Source: Allorhizocola sp044869915 (GTDB lineage: Bacteria > Actinomycetota > Actinomycetes > Mycobacteriales > Micromonosporaceae). From it: 27,861 nucleotides of DNA. The position numbers were made by a program, and so were the translations under genes. The notes under the pieces were generated by a model. That model did no database searches and was not told where the DNA came from. It saw only the letters and a program-made list of their open reading frames with translations. The stretch lies in contig JBIOYB010000267.1 of NCBI GenBank assembly GCA_044869915.1, positions 1 through 27,861 of the forward strand, given 5' to 3'. This document shows positions 1 to 8,210 of the stretch, in pieces; within the stretch, counting starts at the first letter, position 1, and each line of letters opens with the position of its first letter.

Positions 1-1
1 A

Positions 2-703
2 CGCGGCTCGGACACCCGCGGGCTGCAGAGCTACGACGCGATCTACGCCGACACCCGGCTGTGGGTGACCAAGGGCTGGCTCGATTACATCGTGCCGCAG
101 CTCTACTGGCACATCGGCTTTGACGTGGCCGACTATGCCGTGCTCCTGCCGTGGTGGTCGAAGCTCATCTCCGGCACCGATGTGCAGCTCTACATAGGAC
201 AGGCCGACTACCGGATCGGCCAGAAGGGCGTCTGGAGCGACCCGGCCGAGCTCGACCGCCAGCTCGCGCTCAACAGCAAGCATCCGGTCGGCGGCAGCAT
301 CCACTTCAGCGCCCGGCAGGTGCGCGACGACAACCTCGGCGCCGTCGGCCGCTATCGCGAGGCGCACTATGGGGCACCGGCGCTCGTGCCCACCATGACG
401 CACCTGCCGGGCGTCCGGCCGCGACCACCGATCATCGCCGGGGCCAAGCGGGGCGAGGGCGGCGCGGTCACGCTCACCTGGCGGGCCGACGACGACCTGG
501 CCGAGACCCGCCACGCGGTCTATCGGGTGGACATGTCCGGCCAAGACCCCGCGCAGTTGGTCGCCAGCGTGGCGGGTGGCACCGGCACACGCAAATGGGT
601 CGACGCCACCGCCGCGCCCGGCCGGGCATACGCTTATTGCGTCACCACGCTCGACCGGCTGTGGAACGAGAGCCCGGCCAGCGTCGAACAGGTCGTGCAG
701 TAG
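2..703 (+). CDS. Glycoside hydrolase-like protein, GHL10/DUF187 (YngK-like) family, 5' partial
   Basis: The reading frame is open from the first bases of the window, so the start lies outside and about 233 C-terminal residues are visible. The segment with WLDYIVPQLYW, followed by an acidic/aromatic stretch and YIGQADYRIG, is typical of the C-terminal half of the (beta/alpha)8 barrel of GHL10/DUF187 proteins, which are usually secreted and thought to act on polysaccharide or cell-wall glycans. The last 90 or so residues (from PRPPIIAGAKRGEGG onward) look like a fibronectin-III-like beta domain, common at the C-terminus of such enzymes. The substrate cannot be read from the sequence. It is the only plus-strand gene at this edge and converges with the regulator gene downstream; a GC-rich hairpin lies between them. 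Family assignment is from recognition of the motif, not a search. Confidence 0.7.
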   Translation, partial: RGSDTRGLQSYDAIYADTRLWVTKGWLDYIVPQLYWHIGFDVADYAVLLPWWSKLISGTDVQLYIGQADYRIGQKGVWSDPAELDRQLALNSKHPVGGSIHFSARQVRDDNLGAVGRYREAHYGAPALVPTMTHLPGVRPRPPIIAGAKRGEGGAVTLTWRADDDLAETRHAVYRVDMSGQDPAQLVASVAGGTGTRKWVDATAAPGRAYAYCVTTLDRLWNESPASVEQVVQ

Positions 704-806
704 CGCGTCCGTCCAGGTCTGTCCAGTCGTGTACAAGGTTCGCCGCCCTCCGGGCCGATCTGTGCGACCCTGCTAAGTGCTTGCGCAGGGGGGACAAGGG
801 GGGATG

Positions 807-837
807 GGCCCGGCCGGATATGCGGTCCGGCCGGGCC
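807..837. terminator. GC-rich hairpin between convergent genes
   Basis: Perfect 12-bp arms (GGCCCGGCCGGA and its complement) enclose a 7-nt loop. It lies between the plus-strand glycosidase end and the minus-strand regulator end. There is no T-tract, as is frequent for actinomycete terminators, so it could end transcription from both sides. The function is inferred. Confidence 0.5.
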
Positions 838-841
838 GTAA

Positions 842-937
842 ATGGTTCACCAGGGCGTCGCCTACGACCTGGAGGTGGACACCACGCACACCGAGGCGCT
901 GGCGTGTGCGCGGAGCATCGCCGACGCGCTCGGATGA
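842..937 (+). pseudogene. Remnant of the 3' end of a chloramphenicol-phosphotransferase-like gene
   Basis: An in-frame stretch of 31 codons starting at an ATG reads MVHQGVAYDLEVDTTH and ends in a helix-like tail before TGA. This resembles the extreme C-terminus of CPT-family P-loop phosphotransferases (a YDLEVDTT strand followed by a final helix). The codon immediately before the ATG is TAA, so nothing upstream in this frame belongs to it and the nucleotide-binding part is missing. The best reading is a degraded gene end left after a deletion. It could instead be a chance or short independent ORF. The homology is from memory of the family and was not searched. Confidence 0.4.
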
Positions 938-951
938 TCTGCGCGGCGGCC

Positions 952-3288
952 TCACATAAATAGCTTTTCGCGTACCAAATCGGCATCTGGATGTTCGAGG
1001 TCTTCGAGTATGGTCAGTGCTTGTCGCCAAACCTGTTGCGCCGCTTCATGTTTGCCCGCCGCATGGCGGGTGTCGCCCAGGCGGGTCAGCGTCTCGGCCT
1101 GGCTGTATCGGTCGCCGAGGTCCTCGAAAAGGTCGACCGCGCGCTGGTAGCAGGCGACGGCGCGATCGTGGTGGCCGAGGTTGTGGTGGGCGTAGCCGAG
1201 GCTGTCCCACGTGGTGGCCTCGATGATGCTCGGGCCGCCGAGTCGTTCCTGCAGGGCGAGGGCCTGCTCGCAGTAGGCGATGGTGCGATCGTAGTTGCCG
1301 AGCAGAGCGTGATACCAACCGACGGAGTTGAGTGCATCGGCCTGACCCTGCGGGTGGCCGGCGTCCACGTAGTGATCCAGCGCGCTCTGAGCGTGCTCGA
1401 GCGCCTCGGCGTTGTCGCCCTGCCGGGCCGCGATGTCACTGAGCAGGAGATGGATGTGTCCCTGCTTGGCCGGCTCGCCATGCAGGCTTGTCAGGTCCAG
1501 TGCGTGCTGGAGATGTGTTTTGGCGTCCCCGAGACGATTGAGGTTGGTGCCGGCGCGGGCCAGGTGGCGATGCGCCGTCGCCTGAGCCGCCGTGTCGCCC
1601 GCGCGCTGGGCCGCGGCCAGCGCCACCTGCCCGATGGCGATCCAGTCGGCCCAGAGTCCACGCCGGTCGAGATAGATGGCGTGGGCCCCGGCCAGTCGCC
1701 AGCTGTAGGACTCGAACCCGGTGGCGGACCGGCCGATCGCGGCGAGCAGCACGGGGTGCTCGGCGCCGAACCAAGCCAGGGCCTCGGCCTGATCGGAGGG
1801 GCGTTGCGGGCCGGCACCGGGTGCGGGCGCGTCGAGCCGGATCGGATCGCCGTGCGCGTTGAGCAGCCGCTCGGCCGCAAACGCCGAGTGCAGGTAGTGG
1901 TCGAGCATGCGCAGGGTCGCCGCGTCCCGCTCCGGATCGGCGTCCACCTCCTCCGCCGCAAACGCGCGCAACAAATCGTGCAACCGATAACGCCGACCCG
2001 ACTGCTCCACCACCAAATGCGCACCCACCAACTCGCCCAGCAGCGGGCGCACATCTGGCGTGCCCGCGATGCCGGCCGCCGCCGCCACACCGAAATCCGG
2101 GCCCGGATGCACACCCAGCAACCGAAACAGACGTGCCGCGTCCGGGCTCAACGCCCGATACGACCACGAAAACACCGCCCGCACGTCCGTGGCCGGATCA
2201 TCGCCACGCAGCGCCGCCCACCGCCGACGGCTGTCCCCCAACTCCGCCGCGATCACCGACAACCCCAGACGCGGGCTCGCCGCCGCCCGCGCCGCCACAA
2301 TCGCCAACGCCAACGGCAACCCCGCACAAAGCCCAATAATCTCCTGAACCGTCTCCAGCTCCGCGGCCACTCGTTCGTGACCCAACCGCCGCGCCAAAAA
2401 CTCGCCGGCCTCGTCCTCGGTCAGCAGATCGAGCGTGATCGGGTGCGCGCCCTCGGAGGCGATCAGCCCGGACAGCTGATTGCGGCTGGTCACCAGCACC
2501 AGACAGCCCGGCGTGCCCGGCAGCAGCGGCCGGACCTGGCCGGTGTCCCGCGCGTTGTCCAGCACGATCAGCATCCGCCGGCCGGCCAGCACGCTGCGAA
2601 ACATCGCCGCGCGTCCGTCCAATGTGGACGGAATCCGCCGCGGCGTCACATGCAGGGCTTCGAGGAAGTAGCGCAACGCCTCACCCGGCGCCACCACCTG
2701 CTCGACCGGATCAAACCCGCGCAGGTTCACATACAACTGCCCGTCCGGGAAACGATCGGCCACCCGGTGCGCCCAATACACCGCCAGCGCGGTCTTGCCC
2801 ACCCCCGCCGTCCCACCGATCGCCGAAATCAGCACCGTAGCCCCCGCCACCGACTCCGCCTGCAAAAGCTCAGCCAACGTCCGCAACTCCACATGCCGGC
2901 CCGTGAAAAACCGAGTCGGCGCGGGCAAAGTGTGCGGCACCATCATGCCGCCCGCACCGTGGACGGGACCGCCGTGGCGGCCCTCCTCGACCCGGTCCCG
3001 CGCGGTGGCCAGCAGACCCTGCTCGGCCGGGTTGGCGCCCAGCAATTGAATGAGCACATCGAACCGGTCCGTGGGCGCCAAGGCCTGGCCGCTGAGGTAG
3101 AGGCCGATCGCCGAGTGCGACCAACCGGTCTTGGCCGCCAGATCCCGGTAGCTCAGCTGGGAGTCGTTGCGCCGCCTCGCCTCCCGCCGCCGCAACTGGC
3201 GCAGCAGGCCGGCCAGGTCGACCGCCGATTGGACCGCGGCCGTGTCCGCACCCGTGATCTCCGCGTCCGCATCCGCCTTGCCGACCAT
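952..3288 (-). CDS. HTH / NB-ARC / TPR regulator (AfsR-like STAND ATPase without BTAD)
   Basis: The product is a 778-aa signal-transduction ATPase. The N-terminus holds an XRE-type helix-turn-helix (about residues 20-75, with LSYRDLAAKTGWSHSAIGLY). An NB-ARC module follows, with the P-loop GGTAGVGKT near residues 158-166, a LVLVTSRNQLSGL strand, the GLPLALAIVAARAA motif and an LHDLLRAFAAEE (MHD-like) motif. The last 300 residues are tetratricopeptide repeats, for example ALNSVGWYHALLGNYDRTIAYCEQAL split over two helices. Such proteins oligomerise on nucleotide and ligand sensing and act as transcription regulators. The start at 3288 is chosen because GGAGGA sits just upstream; a longer frame to 3435 has no such site. 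It lies 64 bp behind the glycosidase gene on the same strand, so it may be the last gene of the sugar operon or have its own promoter there. Its target is unknown. Confidence 0.85.
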   Translation of the reverse strand: MVGKADADAEITGADTAAVQSAVDLAGLLRQLRRREARRRNDSQLSYRDLAAKTGWSHSAIGLYLSGQALAPTDRFDVLIQLLGANPAEQGLLATARDRVEEGRHGGPVHGAGGMMVPHTLPAPTRFFTGRHVELRTLAELLQAESVAGATVLISAIGGTAGVGKTALAVYWAHRVADRFPDGQLYVNLRGFDPVEQVVAPGEALRYFLEALHVTPRRIPSTLDGRAAMFRSVLAGRRMLIVLDNARDTGQVRPLLPGTPGCLVLVTSRNQLSGLIASEGAHPITLDLLTEDEAGEFLARRLGHERVAAELETVQEIIGLCAGLPLALAIVAARAAASPRLGLSVIAAELGDSRRRWAALRGDDPATDVRAVFSWSYRALSPDAARLFRLLGVHPGPDFGVAAAAGIAGTPDVRPLLGELVGAHLVVEQSGRRYRLHDLLRAFAAEEVDADPERDAATLRMLDHYLHSAFAAERLLNAHGDPIRLDAPAPGAGPQRPSDQAEALAWFGAEHPVLLAAIGRSATGFESYSWRLAGAHAIYLDRRGLWADWIAIGQVALAAAQRAGDTAAQATAHRHLARAGTNLNRLGDAKTHLQHALDLTSLHGEPAKQGHIHLLLSDIAARQGDNAEALEHAQSALDHYVDAGHPQGQADALNSVGWYHALLGNYDRTIAYCEQALALQERLGGPSIIEATTWDSLGYAHHNLGHHDRAVACYQRAVDLFEDLGDRYSQAETLTRLGDTRHAAGKHEAAQQVWRQALTILEDLEHPDADLVREKLFM

Positions 3289-3352
3289 GATTCCTCCGGT
3301 CTTCCACCCATCCCACGACACATCATGCGGGGAATCGGTGGAACGGCAAGTC

Positions 3353-5083
3353 CTAGATAGGCCCGGCCAGGATGAGATATGCGCTGGCGGTCCAGGTGTA
3401 CGCGCGGTCGCGCAGCCCCTGCCCGGTGAGGGCATCGAAATTTTCGGCGAACCCCGACTTCTCGCACAGCGCCAGGAAGCGCGCCCTGATGTCGTCGGCG
3501 AGCGTCGTGTACCCGGCGCGGCGCAACCCGTCCTCGATCAGCACTGTCGCCGGCGCCCAGATGGGCCCGCGCCAGTAGCCGTCGCTGCGGTAGTGCGGCG
3601 ACGCGGCAAGCTCGGTGGCCAGCCCGTGCTCGGTCAGATGGTCCCGGACACGGCCGGCGAGAGTGTCGCGGATCTGTTGCGGCAGTTCGGTCGCGGCCAC
3701 GATGGGCACCAGGTCCAGCAGGCTGTCCGAGGTCCAGGCGTGACCGGTCTCGGCGTCGCGGGCGGTGAAGCGGGCACCGTCCCACAGCCCGATCATCGCG
3801 TCGCGGATCTCACCCGCGGTGGCGCTCCAGCCGGCCGCCGCGTCGTGCTCGCCGAGTTCGGTTGCCAGCACGGCCAGTTCGCGGGTCTGCAGCAGCAGGA
3901 AGGCGGCCAGGTCGGCGGTCTGGCTGACCCGGGCACGGTCGAAGGTGGTGGCGTTGTCCCATCCGCTGTCGTTGCCGTGCTGATAGTGCGCCAGCGTCTG
4001 GCCGGGGGCACGGCGCTGCGTGAGCCAAAACCGGGTCCAGGCGGCCATCCGTCCGTAGATGACCGCCAGCTCGGCGCGCTCGATCGGGCCCAGCAGCCGG
4101 CGCAGCCGCCCCATCGCCCAACCGTGGATCGGTGGTTTCACGAAGTTGTACAGGATCTCGGAGTGCGTGATCGAGTCCGGCAGGGCGCCACCGGAGTCCT
4201 GGTGGTCGAACGGCAGGTGGAACTGGTCCAGCGCTAGGCGTGGCGCCCCGGCGGCCAGGGCGATGGCGTTGAAGCAGTGGTCCCAGCTCCACACCTTGTC
4301 CATCCAGTGTTTGGACATCAGCACGGCGGGCCGGCCGAGGAATCCGGCCGGGCGCACGGTGGCCGACCACAGCACATAGGCGGCCAGCTCGGCGGCTTCG
4401 CCTCGGGATGAGCCCCGCGCCCGGCCGGCACGGCGGCCCGCCGCGCTTGCCCGGCGTCGGCCGACGGCGCACCCGGCGACCTGGCGCGCGAATTGCGCGA
4501 ACCGTTCGTGCGCGGCCTCGACGGCGCCCGCGAACGTGACCTGCGAGGCGTAGGCGACGCGCGCGCTGTCGAACTCCTCCACCGAGATCTCCCAGGGATC
4601 GGCCGCATCCATGTGCAGCCCCCGCGAAGCGGTGCCCAACGCCTGCACCCCGAGGGTTTCGACGGTCTGTCCGGATAGGACAGTGACGCGGTAACGGCGG
4701 CCGGTCTCGTAGGTGGTGAACACGTGCGCGCCGGTGGCGGGGTCGCGGAAGAAATAGGCGCCGCTGAACGGGGTCAGGCTGTCGCGTGCGGCCAGCACCC
4801 GCAAGCCGAGGCCCTCGCCGCGGATCCGGATCGTGGTGGCGTCCTCGAATGCCGCGTCGATGCGGCCGCGCGGGTGTTGCCAGGTCAGCCGGGCGGGGGT
4901 GGCGGTGACGGTGGTCGCGACGCGGGCGTGCCCGTCGGTGGGGACCAGTCGCAGGACGGGATGCAGCCCCGTCTGGTGCGACACCAGGTGCAGGTCTTCC
5001 GCGTAGGTCCGCTCCGCGATCACGGGCGAGATATTCAGCCACGATCCGAAGAAGCTGAACGGAATCTGGGCAATGTCAAACAT
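3353..5083 (-). CDS. GH63-like (MGH1-like, clan GH-G) glycosidase, cytoplasmic
   Basis: The protein has 576 aa, no signal peptide and two parts. The N-terminal ~200 residues form a beta-rich domain (strands with FEDATTIRIRGEGLGLRV). The rest is an (alpha/alpha)6-barrel with the hallmarks of GH63/GH37-like or amylo-alpha-1,6-glucosidase-like enzymes: SKHWMDKVWSWDHCF, HQDSGGALPDSIT, GNDSGWDNATTF and SDGYWRGPIWAPATVLIEDGL. The Asp in SWDHC/DSGWDN and the Glu in the last motif are candidate acid and base residues. It probably hydrolyses the oligosaccharide imported by the ABC system encoded just upstream. The exact sugar cannot be inferred; manno-, gluco- or glycerate-linked substrates are all used in this family. 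ATG at 5083 is preceded by AAGGA, which lies inside a 15-bp direct repeat of the malG end. Confidence 0.72.
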   Translation of the reverse strand: MFDIAQIPFSFFGSWLNISPVIAERTYAEDLHLVSHQTGLHPVLRLVPTDGHARVATTVTATPARLTWQHPRGRIDAAFEDATTIRIRGEGLGLRVLAARDSLTPFSGAYFFRDPATGAHVFTTYETGRRYRVTVLSGQTVETLGVQALGTASRGLHMDAADPWEISVEEFDSARVAYASQVTFAGAVEAAHERFAQFARQVAGCAVGRRRASAAGRRAGRARGSSRGEAAELAAYVLWSATVRPAGFLGRPAVLMSKHWMDKVWSWDHCFNAIALAAGAPRLALDQFHLPFDHQDSGGALPDSITHSEILYNFVKPPIHGWAMGRLRRLLGPIERAELAVIYGRMAAWTRFWLTQRRAPGQTLAHYQHGNDSGWDNATTFDRARVSQTADLAAFLLLQTRELAVLATELGEHDAAAGWSATAGEIRDAMIGLWDGARFTARDAETGHAWTSDSLLDLVPIVAATELPQQIRDTLAGRVRDHLTEHGLATELAASPHYRSDGYWRGPIWAPATVLIEDGLRRAGYTTLADDIRARFLALCEKSGFAENFDALTGQGLRDRAYTWTASAYLILAGPI

Positions 5084-5086
5084 CTA

Positions 5087-5135
5087 TTGTCAATCCTTGA
5101 TTTATGTTGATCCTCGACCTTTGTCAATCCTTGAT
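5087..5135. repeat. 15-bp direct repeat at the malG / glycosidase junction
   Basis: TTGTCAATCCTTGAT occurs at 5087-5101 and again, identically, at 5121-5135. The second copy covers the last codons and stop of the upstream permease gene. The first lies just before the glycosidase start and, read on the minus strand, supplies its AAGGA ribosome-binding site. It looks like a copied gene end re-used as a translation signal. Confidence 0.75.
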
Positions 5136-5936
5136 CGCGCCTGAGGTGACGCCCGCGGCGATATAACGCTGGGCGATCACCAGCAGCACGGTGGCCGGGA
5201 TCGACGCGACGACCGCGGTCGCCATGATGGCGTTCCACTGCTGGTTGTTGTGCCCGATGTAGTGGTAGATGCCCAGGGTGATCGGACGTAGTTCACCGCC
5301 ACTGTCCAATGTAGAGGCGAACACGAAGTCGGACCACGCCCACAGAAACGCGAACAGCGCCACGGTGACGACCGCGTTGCGGCTCACCGGCAGGACCACC
5401 GACCAGAAGGTCCGCCACACCCCTGCGCCATCGGTCTTCGCGGCTTGCAGCAACTCGTCGGGGATGCCGTTCATGAACGCGGTGAAGACCAGCACGGCGA
5501 ACGGGACCGCGAGCGTGGAGTCGGCCACGATCAGGCCCGGCACCGTGTTGAGGACACCAAAGTTCAGATAGATGGCGTAGAAACCCATTGCCATGATGAT
5601 TCCCGGTACCATCTGGGCGATCAGCAACACGAAGCCGAGCAGCCCGGCGCCGCGCGGGCGCAGCTTGGCCAGGGCGTAGCCGGCCGGAGCGGCCACGGCC
5701 ACGGTGAGCGCGACCGTGCCGAGCCCGACGATCAGGCTCGTGCCCAGATACGGCAGTTGCTGGCCAAACACGGCCCGGTATCCGTCCAATGTGGCGTCGG
5801 CCGGATACCAGTCGGGCGGGGTCTTGCGCATGCTGCGGTCGCGGGTCAGCGACACGTTAATCATCCAATAGACCGGAAACAGCATGAGCGCGGTCAACAC
5901 CAACCCGGTCGCCGTCTTCCACCATCGTCGTGTCAT
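5124..5936 (-). CDS. Carbohydrate ABC transporter permease, MalG type
   Basis: The product is a 270-aa inner-membrane permease of the CUT1 carbohydrate uptake class. An N-terminal membrane segment (TGLVLTALMLFPVYWMINVSL) is followed by several more hydrophobic helices. The cytoplasmic EAA loop reads LLQAAKTDGAGVWRTFWSVVLP, where the coupling ATPase docks. The start ATG at 5936 overlaps the stop of a 24-codon mini-ORF (ATGA) that arose from a tandem duplication of the malF/malG junction. The longer frame starting at 5996 reads through that duplicate and has no support. Together with the MalF-type partner and the lipoprotein it forms the uptake system. No ATPase gene is present, so a shared multi-sugar ATPase of the MsiK type is expected elsewhere in the genome. 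Confidence 0.9.
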   Translation of the reverse strand: MTRRWWKTATGLVLTALMLFPVYWMINVSLTRDRSMRKTPPDWYPADATLDGYRAVFGQQLPYLGTSLIVGLGTVALTVAVAAPAGYALAKLRPRGAGLLGFVLLIAQMVPGIIMAMGFYAIYLNFGVLNTVPGLIVADSTLAVPFAVLVFTAFMNGIPDELLQAAKTDGAGVWRTFWSVVLPVSRNAVVTVALFAFLWAWSDFVFASTLDSGGELRPITLGIYHYIGHNNQQWNAIMATAVVASIPATVLLVIAQRYIAAGVTSGAIKD

Positions 5937-6052
5937 GACAGGCCCTGCCTTCGCTGCACGCGGATGTACACCAATCCGGCCGTCCTCTTCCACCATCGTC
6001 GTGTCACGACAGGCCCTGCCTTCGCTGCGCGCGGATGTACACCAATCCAGCC
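5916..6052. repeat. 71-bp tandem duplication of the malF/malG junction
   Basis: Copy 1 (5916-5986) and copy 2 (5987-6052) match at 63 of 66 aligned positions; the differences are at 5936/6007, 5958/6029 and 5978/6049. On the minus strand each copy carries the last codons of malF, its stop, and the first codons of malG. Thus the vestigial malG start and malF end now lie between the real genes. The near-identity of the copies suggests a fairly recent event. Confidence 0.9.
5933..6007 (-). CDS. 24-codon chimeric mini-ORF created by the duplication
   Basis: A GTG overlaps the malF stop (GTGA). It opens a frame that begins VTRRWWKR, the old start of malG, and runs into VYIRVQRRQGLS, the duplicated malF tail. 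It stops in a TGA that overlaps the malG ATG. Both overlaps would allow ribosomes to pass from malF through the mini-ORF into malG. There is no reason to expect a functional peptide; its likely effect is on translational coupling. Whether it is translated is unknown. Confidence 0.5.
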   Translation of the reverse strand: MTRRWWKRTAGLVYIRVQRRQGLS

Positions 6053-6909
6053 AGCATCGCGATGACGATCAGCAGGTTGCCGGCGGCGGCGCCCGGGCCG
6101 AAGGCGGGCAGCAGGTTGCCGAAGCTGAGCCGGTAGGACCAGGTCGCCAGCGTCGTCGAGGCGTCACTCGGCCCGCCCCTTGTCATGATCCAGATGATGT
6201 CGAACACCTTGAGCGTGTAGACCAGCCCCAGCAGCAGGGTGATGGCCGAGACCGGGCGCAGCAGCGGGAAGGTGATGCGCCGGAACTGCTGCCATGCGGT
6301 CGCACCGTCGGGCGCGGCGGCCTCATACAGCTGCGGCGGGATGGCCTGCAAGCCGCTGTAGAGCACCACAAGGTTGAACGGGATCCCGATCCACACATTG
6401 GCGATGATCACCGAGGCGAGGGACCAGTCCGGCGACGTCAGCCAGTGCACCGGGCCCACGCCGAAGGCGCCCAGGGCCGCGTTGACGATGCCCGAATCGC
6501 TGTTGAACATCCAGGACCAGGTCGACGCCGACACGATCAGCGGCAGCAGCCACGGCACCAGAAACAGCGCCCGCAGCGTGGCCGACAGGCGGAAGTGACG
6601 CGAGAAGAACACCGCCAGCGCCAGGCCCACCGTGAACTGGAGGGCCAGCGACACCACCGTGAACACGACCGTGTGGGTCAGCGCGGGCACGAACGTCGGA
6701 TCGGCGAACAGCTTGCCGTAGTTGGCCAGCCCAGTAAACTTGGCGCCGCCGTGCACAAACGAGCGCACCGTGTAGTCGCGCAGGCTCAAATCCACGTTGC
6801 GGTACAACGGGTACGCGAAAAATGCGACCAGATAGGCGGTCACCGGGGCGAGGAAAAGCCACGCCGCCCACTGCTGCGAGCGGCGTGCGCCTTTGTTCGG
6901 CTCAATCAT
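6004..6909 (-). CDS. Carbohydrate ABC transporter permease, MalF type
   Basis: The product is a 301-aa membrane protein of the CUT1 family. The first helix (AAWLFLAPVTAYLVAFFAYPL) follows a short basic N-terminus (MIEPNKGARR). A periplasmic-type loop with FTGLANYGKLFADPTF is typical of MalF/UgpA permeases. The EAA loop is LYEAAAPDGATAWQQFRRITFP. The start at 6909 lies 10 nt after the solute-binding protein stop. An upstream ATG at 6960 would overlap that gene by about 40 nt and add a proline-rich leader. Neither has a strong Shine-Dalgarno, so translation is probably coupled to the preceding gene. It pairs with the MalG-type protein as a heterodimer. Confidence 0.9.
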   Translation of the reverse strand: MIEPNKGARRSQQWAAWLFLAPVTAYLVAFFAYPLYRNVDLSLRDYTVRSFVHGGAKFTGLANYGKLFADPTFVPALTHTVVFTVVSLALQFTVGLALAVFFSRHFRLSATLRALFLVPWLLPLIVSASTWSWMFNSDSGIVNAALGAFGVGPVHWLTSPDWSLASVIIANVWIGIPFNLVVLYSGLQAIPPQLYEAAAPDGATAWQQFRRITFPLLRPVSAITLLLGLVYTLKVFDIIWIMTRGGPSDASTTLATWSYRLSFGNLLPAFGPGAAAGNLLIVIAMLAGLVYIRAQRRQGLS

Positions 6910-6919
6910 CGTGGTCGTT

Positions 6920-8182
6920 TCACTTGGTGGCGGCGGCAGCGGCGGTTTGTGCCGTGACAAGTGCCGCCTGCGGCGTGGCCGACGCGGATAGGGCCGCCTG
7001 CATCGCGGTCCACAGCGACTGGGAGATCTTCGGATACTTGGTGCCCAGGTCGTCGCCGGTGCGGCCCTTGGCGGCCTTGACCGCGTCCACCCACACCTTC
7101 AGCTCCGGGTTGGCCGCGACCTGCTTTGCCTGTACCGTCGCGGTCGGTGCGATGTAGGACAGCGTGGTCGTGGTGGCCAGCGAGTTGTCGGTGTCGGTCA
7201 GGCAGGCCACTAGCTTCTGCGAGACGCTGTATCGGCTGGTGGTCTTCTGCGCCGGGACCGTCACAAACTCGCCGCCGGTCGGCGCGGCCGCGGTGCCACC
7301 GTTGATGCCGGGGATCGCGATGATGCCGTACTCGAAACCGGCCTTCTTCGCGTTGGCCCGCTGCCAGGTGCCGTTTTCGGCGAACGCGTACTGCCCGGTG
7401 GCAAACTCCTGCCAGCTGGTGGTCTGCGTGTTGCCGATGACCGAGTTGGGCGCGTATCCCCTCTTGAGCCAGTCGGTCCACAGTGTCAGCGCCGACACGG
7501 CCTCGGGCGAGTCCAATTTGGTCAGTCGCGCTCCCGATCCCCAGAACCAAGGAAGAAATTGAAAACTTCCTTCTTCTGTACCGATCGCGGAGAACGTGAT
7601 CCCCTTCTTGCCGGCGGCGGTCACCTTGGCCAGCGCGGCCGTCAGCGACGCCCAGTCTTTCACCGACGCGATGTCGACGCCCGCGGCCTGCAGGACGGCC
7701 TTGTTGTAGTAGAGCGCGAGCGTGTTGGCGCCGATCGGGATGCCATAGGTCTTGCCGCCGGACTGGCCCGCGCCCAGCAGGTTCGGGTCGATCGCGGACG
7801 TGTCCAGCTTGATCTCCTCGCTGGTGGTCAGCACCCCGGCCTCGGCGAGCGTGGACACGACCGGGTTGTCCACGATCAGGACGTCGGGCGCGTTGCCCTG
7901 CTGCGCGGCCAGCAGCGTCTTGCTGGTCAGATCGCTGGTGTCGAAGGCGGTCCGCTTGACGGTCACGCCCGCCCGGGTGCCGCAGTCGGACAGCAGCTTC
8001 ACCCAGTTTGAGCCGTCATCAAATTGTGGGTATGGATCCCAGATCGTGTATGTGCCCCCGGCCGAGTCGCCGGTGCTGTCGGGCGACGATGTGCAGGCCG
8101 CCAGCCCGCCGGCCGCCACGACGGCGGCCACGGCCAACGCCATGGCACCCGTGGCACGCCTCCGCCTTGCCGCTGTGTTCAC
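6920..8182 (-). CDS. Sugar ABC transporter solute-binding lipoprotein
   Basis: The product is a 420-aa extracellular binding protein of the CUT1 class. The leader has basic residues (AARRRR), a hydrophobic segment and a lipobox LAAC, so the mature protein starts at that Cys and is lipid-anchored. The mature part starts TSSPDSTGDSAGGTYTIWDPYP and contains typical solute-binding-protein segments such as YGIPIGANTLALYYNK and FSAIGTEEGSFQFLPWFWGSG. The start is GTG at 8182, with AGGAAGGA 6-7 nt upstream. Longer in-frame extensions run through operator and promoter DNA and are not credible. It is the first gene of the LacI-controlled operon, under a TTGACG-17-TATGTT promoter. The bound sugar is unknown. 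Confidence 0.92.
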   Translation of the reverse strand: MNTAARRRRATGAMALAVAAVVAAGGLAACTSSPDSTGDSAGGTYTIWDPYPQFDDGSNWVKLLSDCGTRAGVTVKRTAFDTSDLTSKTLLAAQQGNAPDVLIVDNPVVSTLAEAGVLTTSEEIKLDTSAIDPNLLGAGQSGGKTYGIPIGANTLALYYNKAVLQAAGVDIASVKDWASLTAALAKVTAAGKKGITFSAIGTEEGSFQFLPWFWGSGARLTKLDSPEAVSALTLWTDWLKRGYAPNSVIGNTQTTSWQEFATGQYAFAENGTWQRANAKKAGFEYGIIAIPGINGGTAAAPTGGEFVTVPAQKTTSRYSVSQKLVACLTDTDNSLATTTTLSYIAPTATVQAKQVAANPELKVWVDAVKAAKGRTGDDLGTKYPKISQSLWTAMQAALSASATPQAALVTAQTAAAAATK

Positions 8183-8210
8183 AGTCAATCCTTCCTGAAC
8201 GAAATCGTCT

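Noticed and set aside
991..3360. A 789-codon open frame on the plus strand opposite the NB-ARC regulator
   Set aside because: It is the antisense shadow of a clearly recognisable HTH/NB-ARC/TPR gene, with arginine/glutamine-rich composition and no domain of its own.
5884..6957. Long plus-strand frame opposite the MalF gene
   Set aside because: Its sequence is His/Arg/Gln-rich antisense of a permease with a clear EAA loop; there is no credible start.
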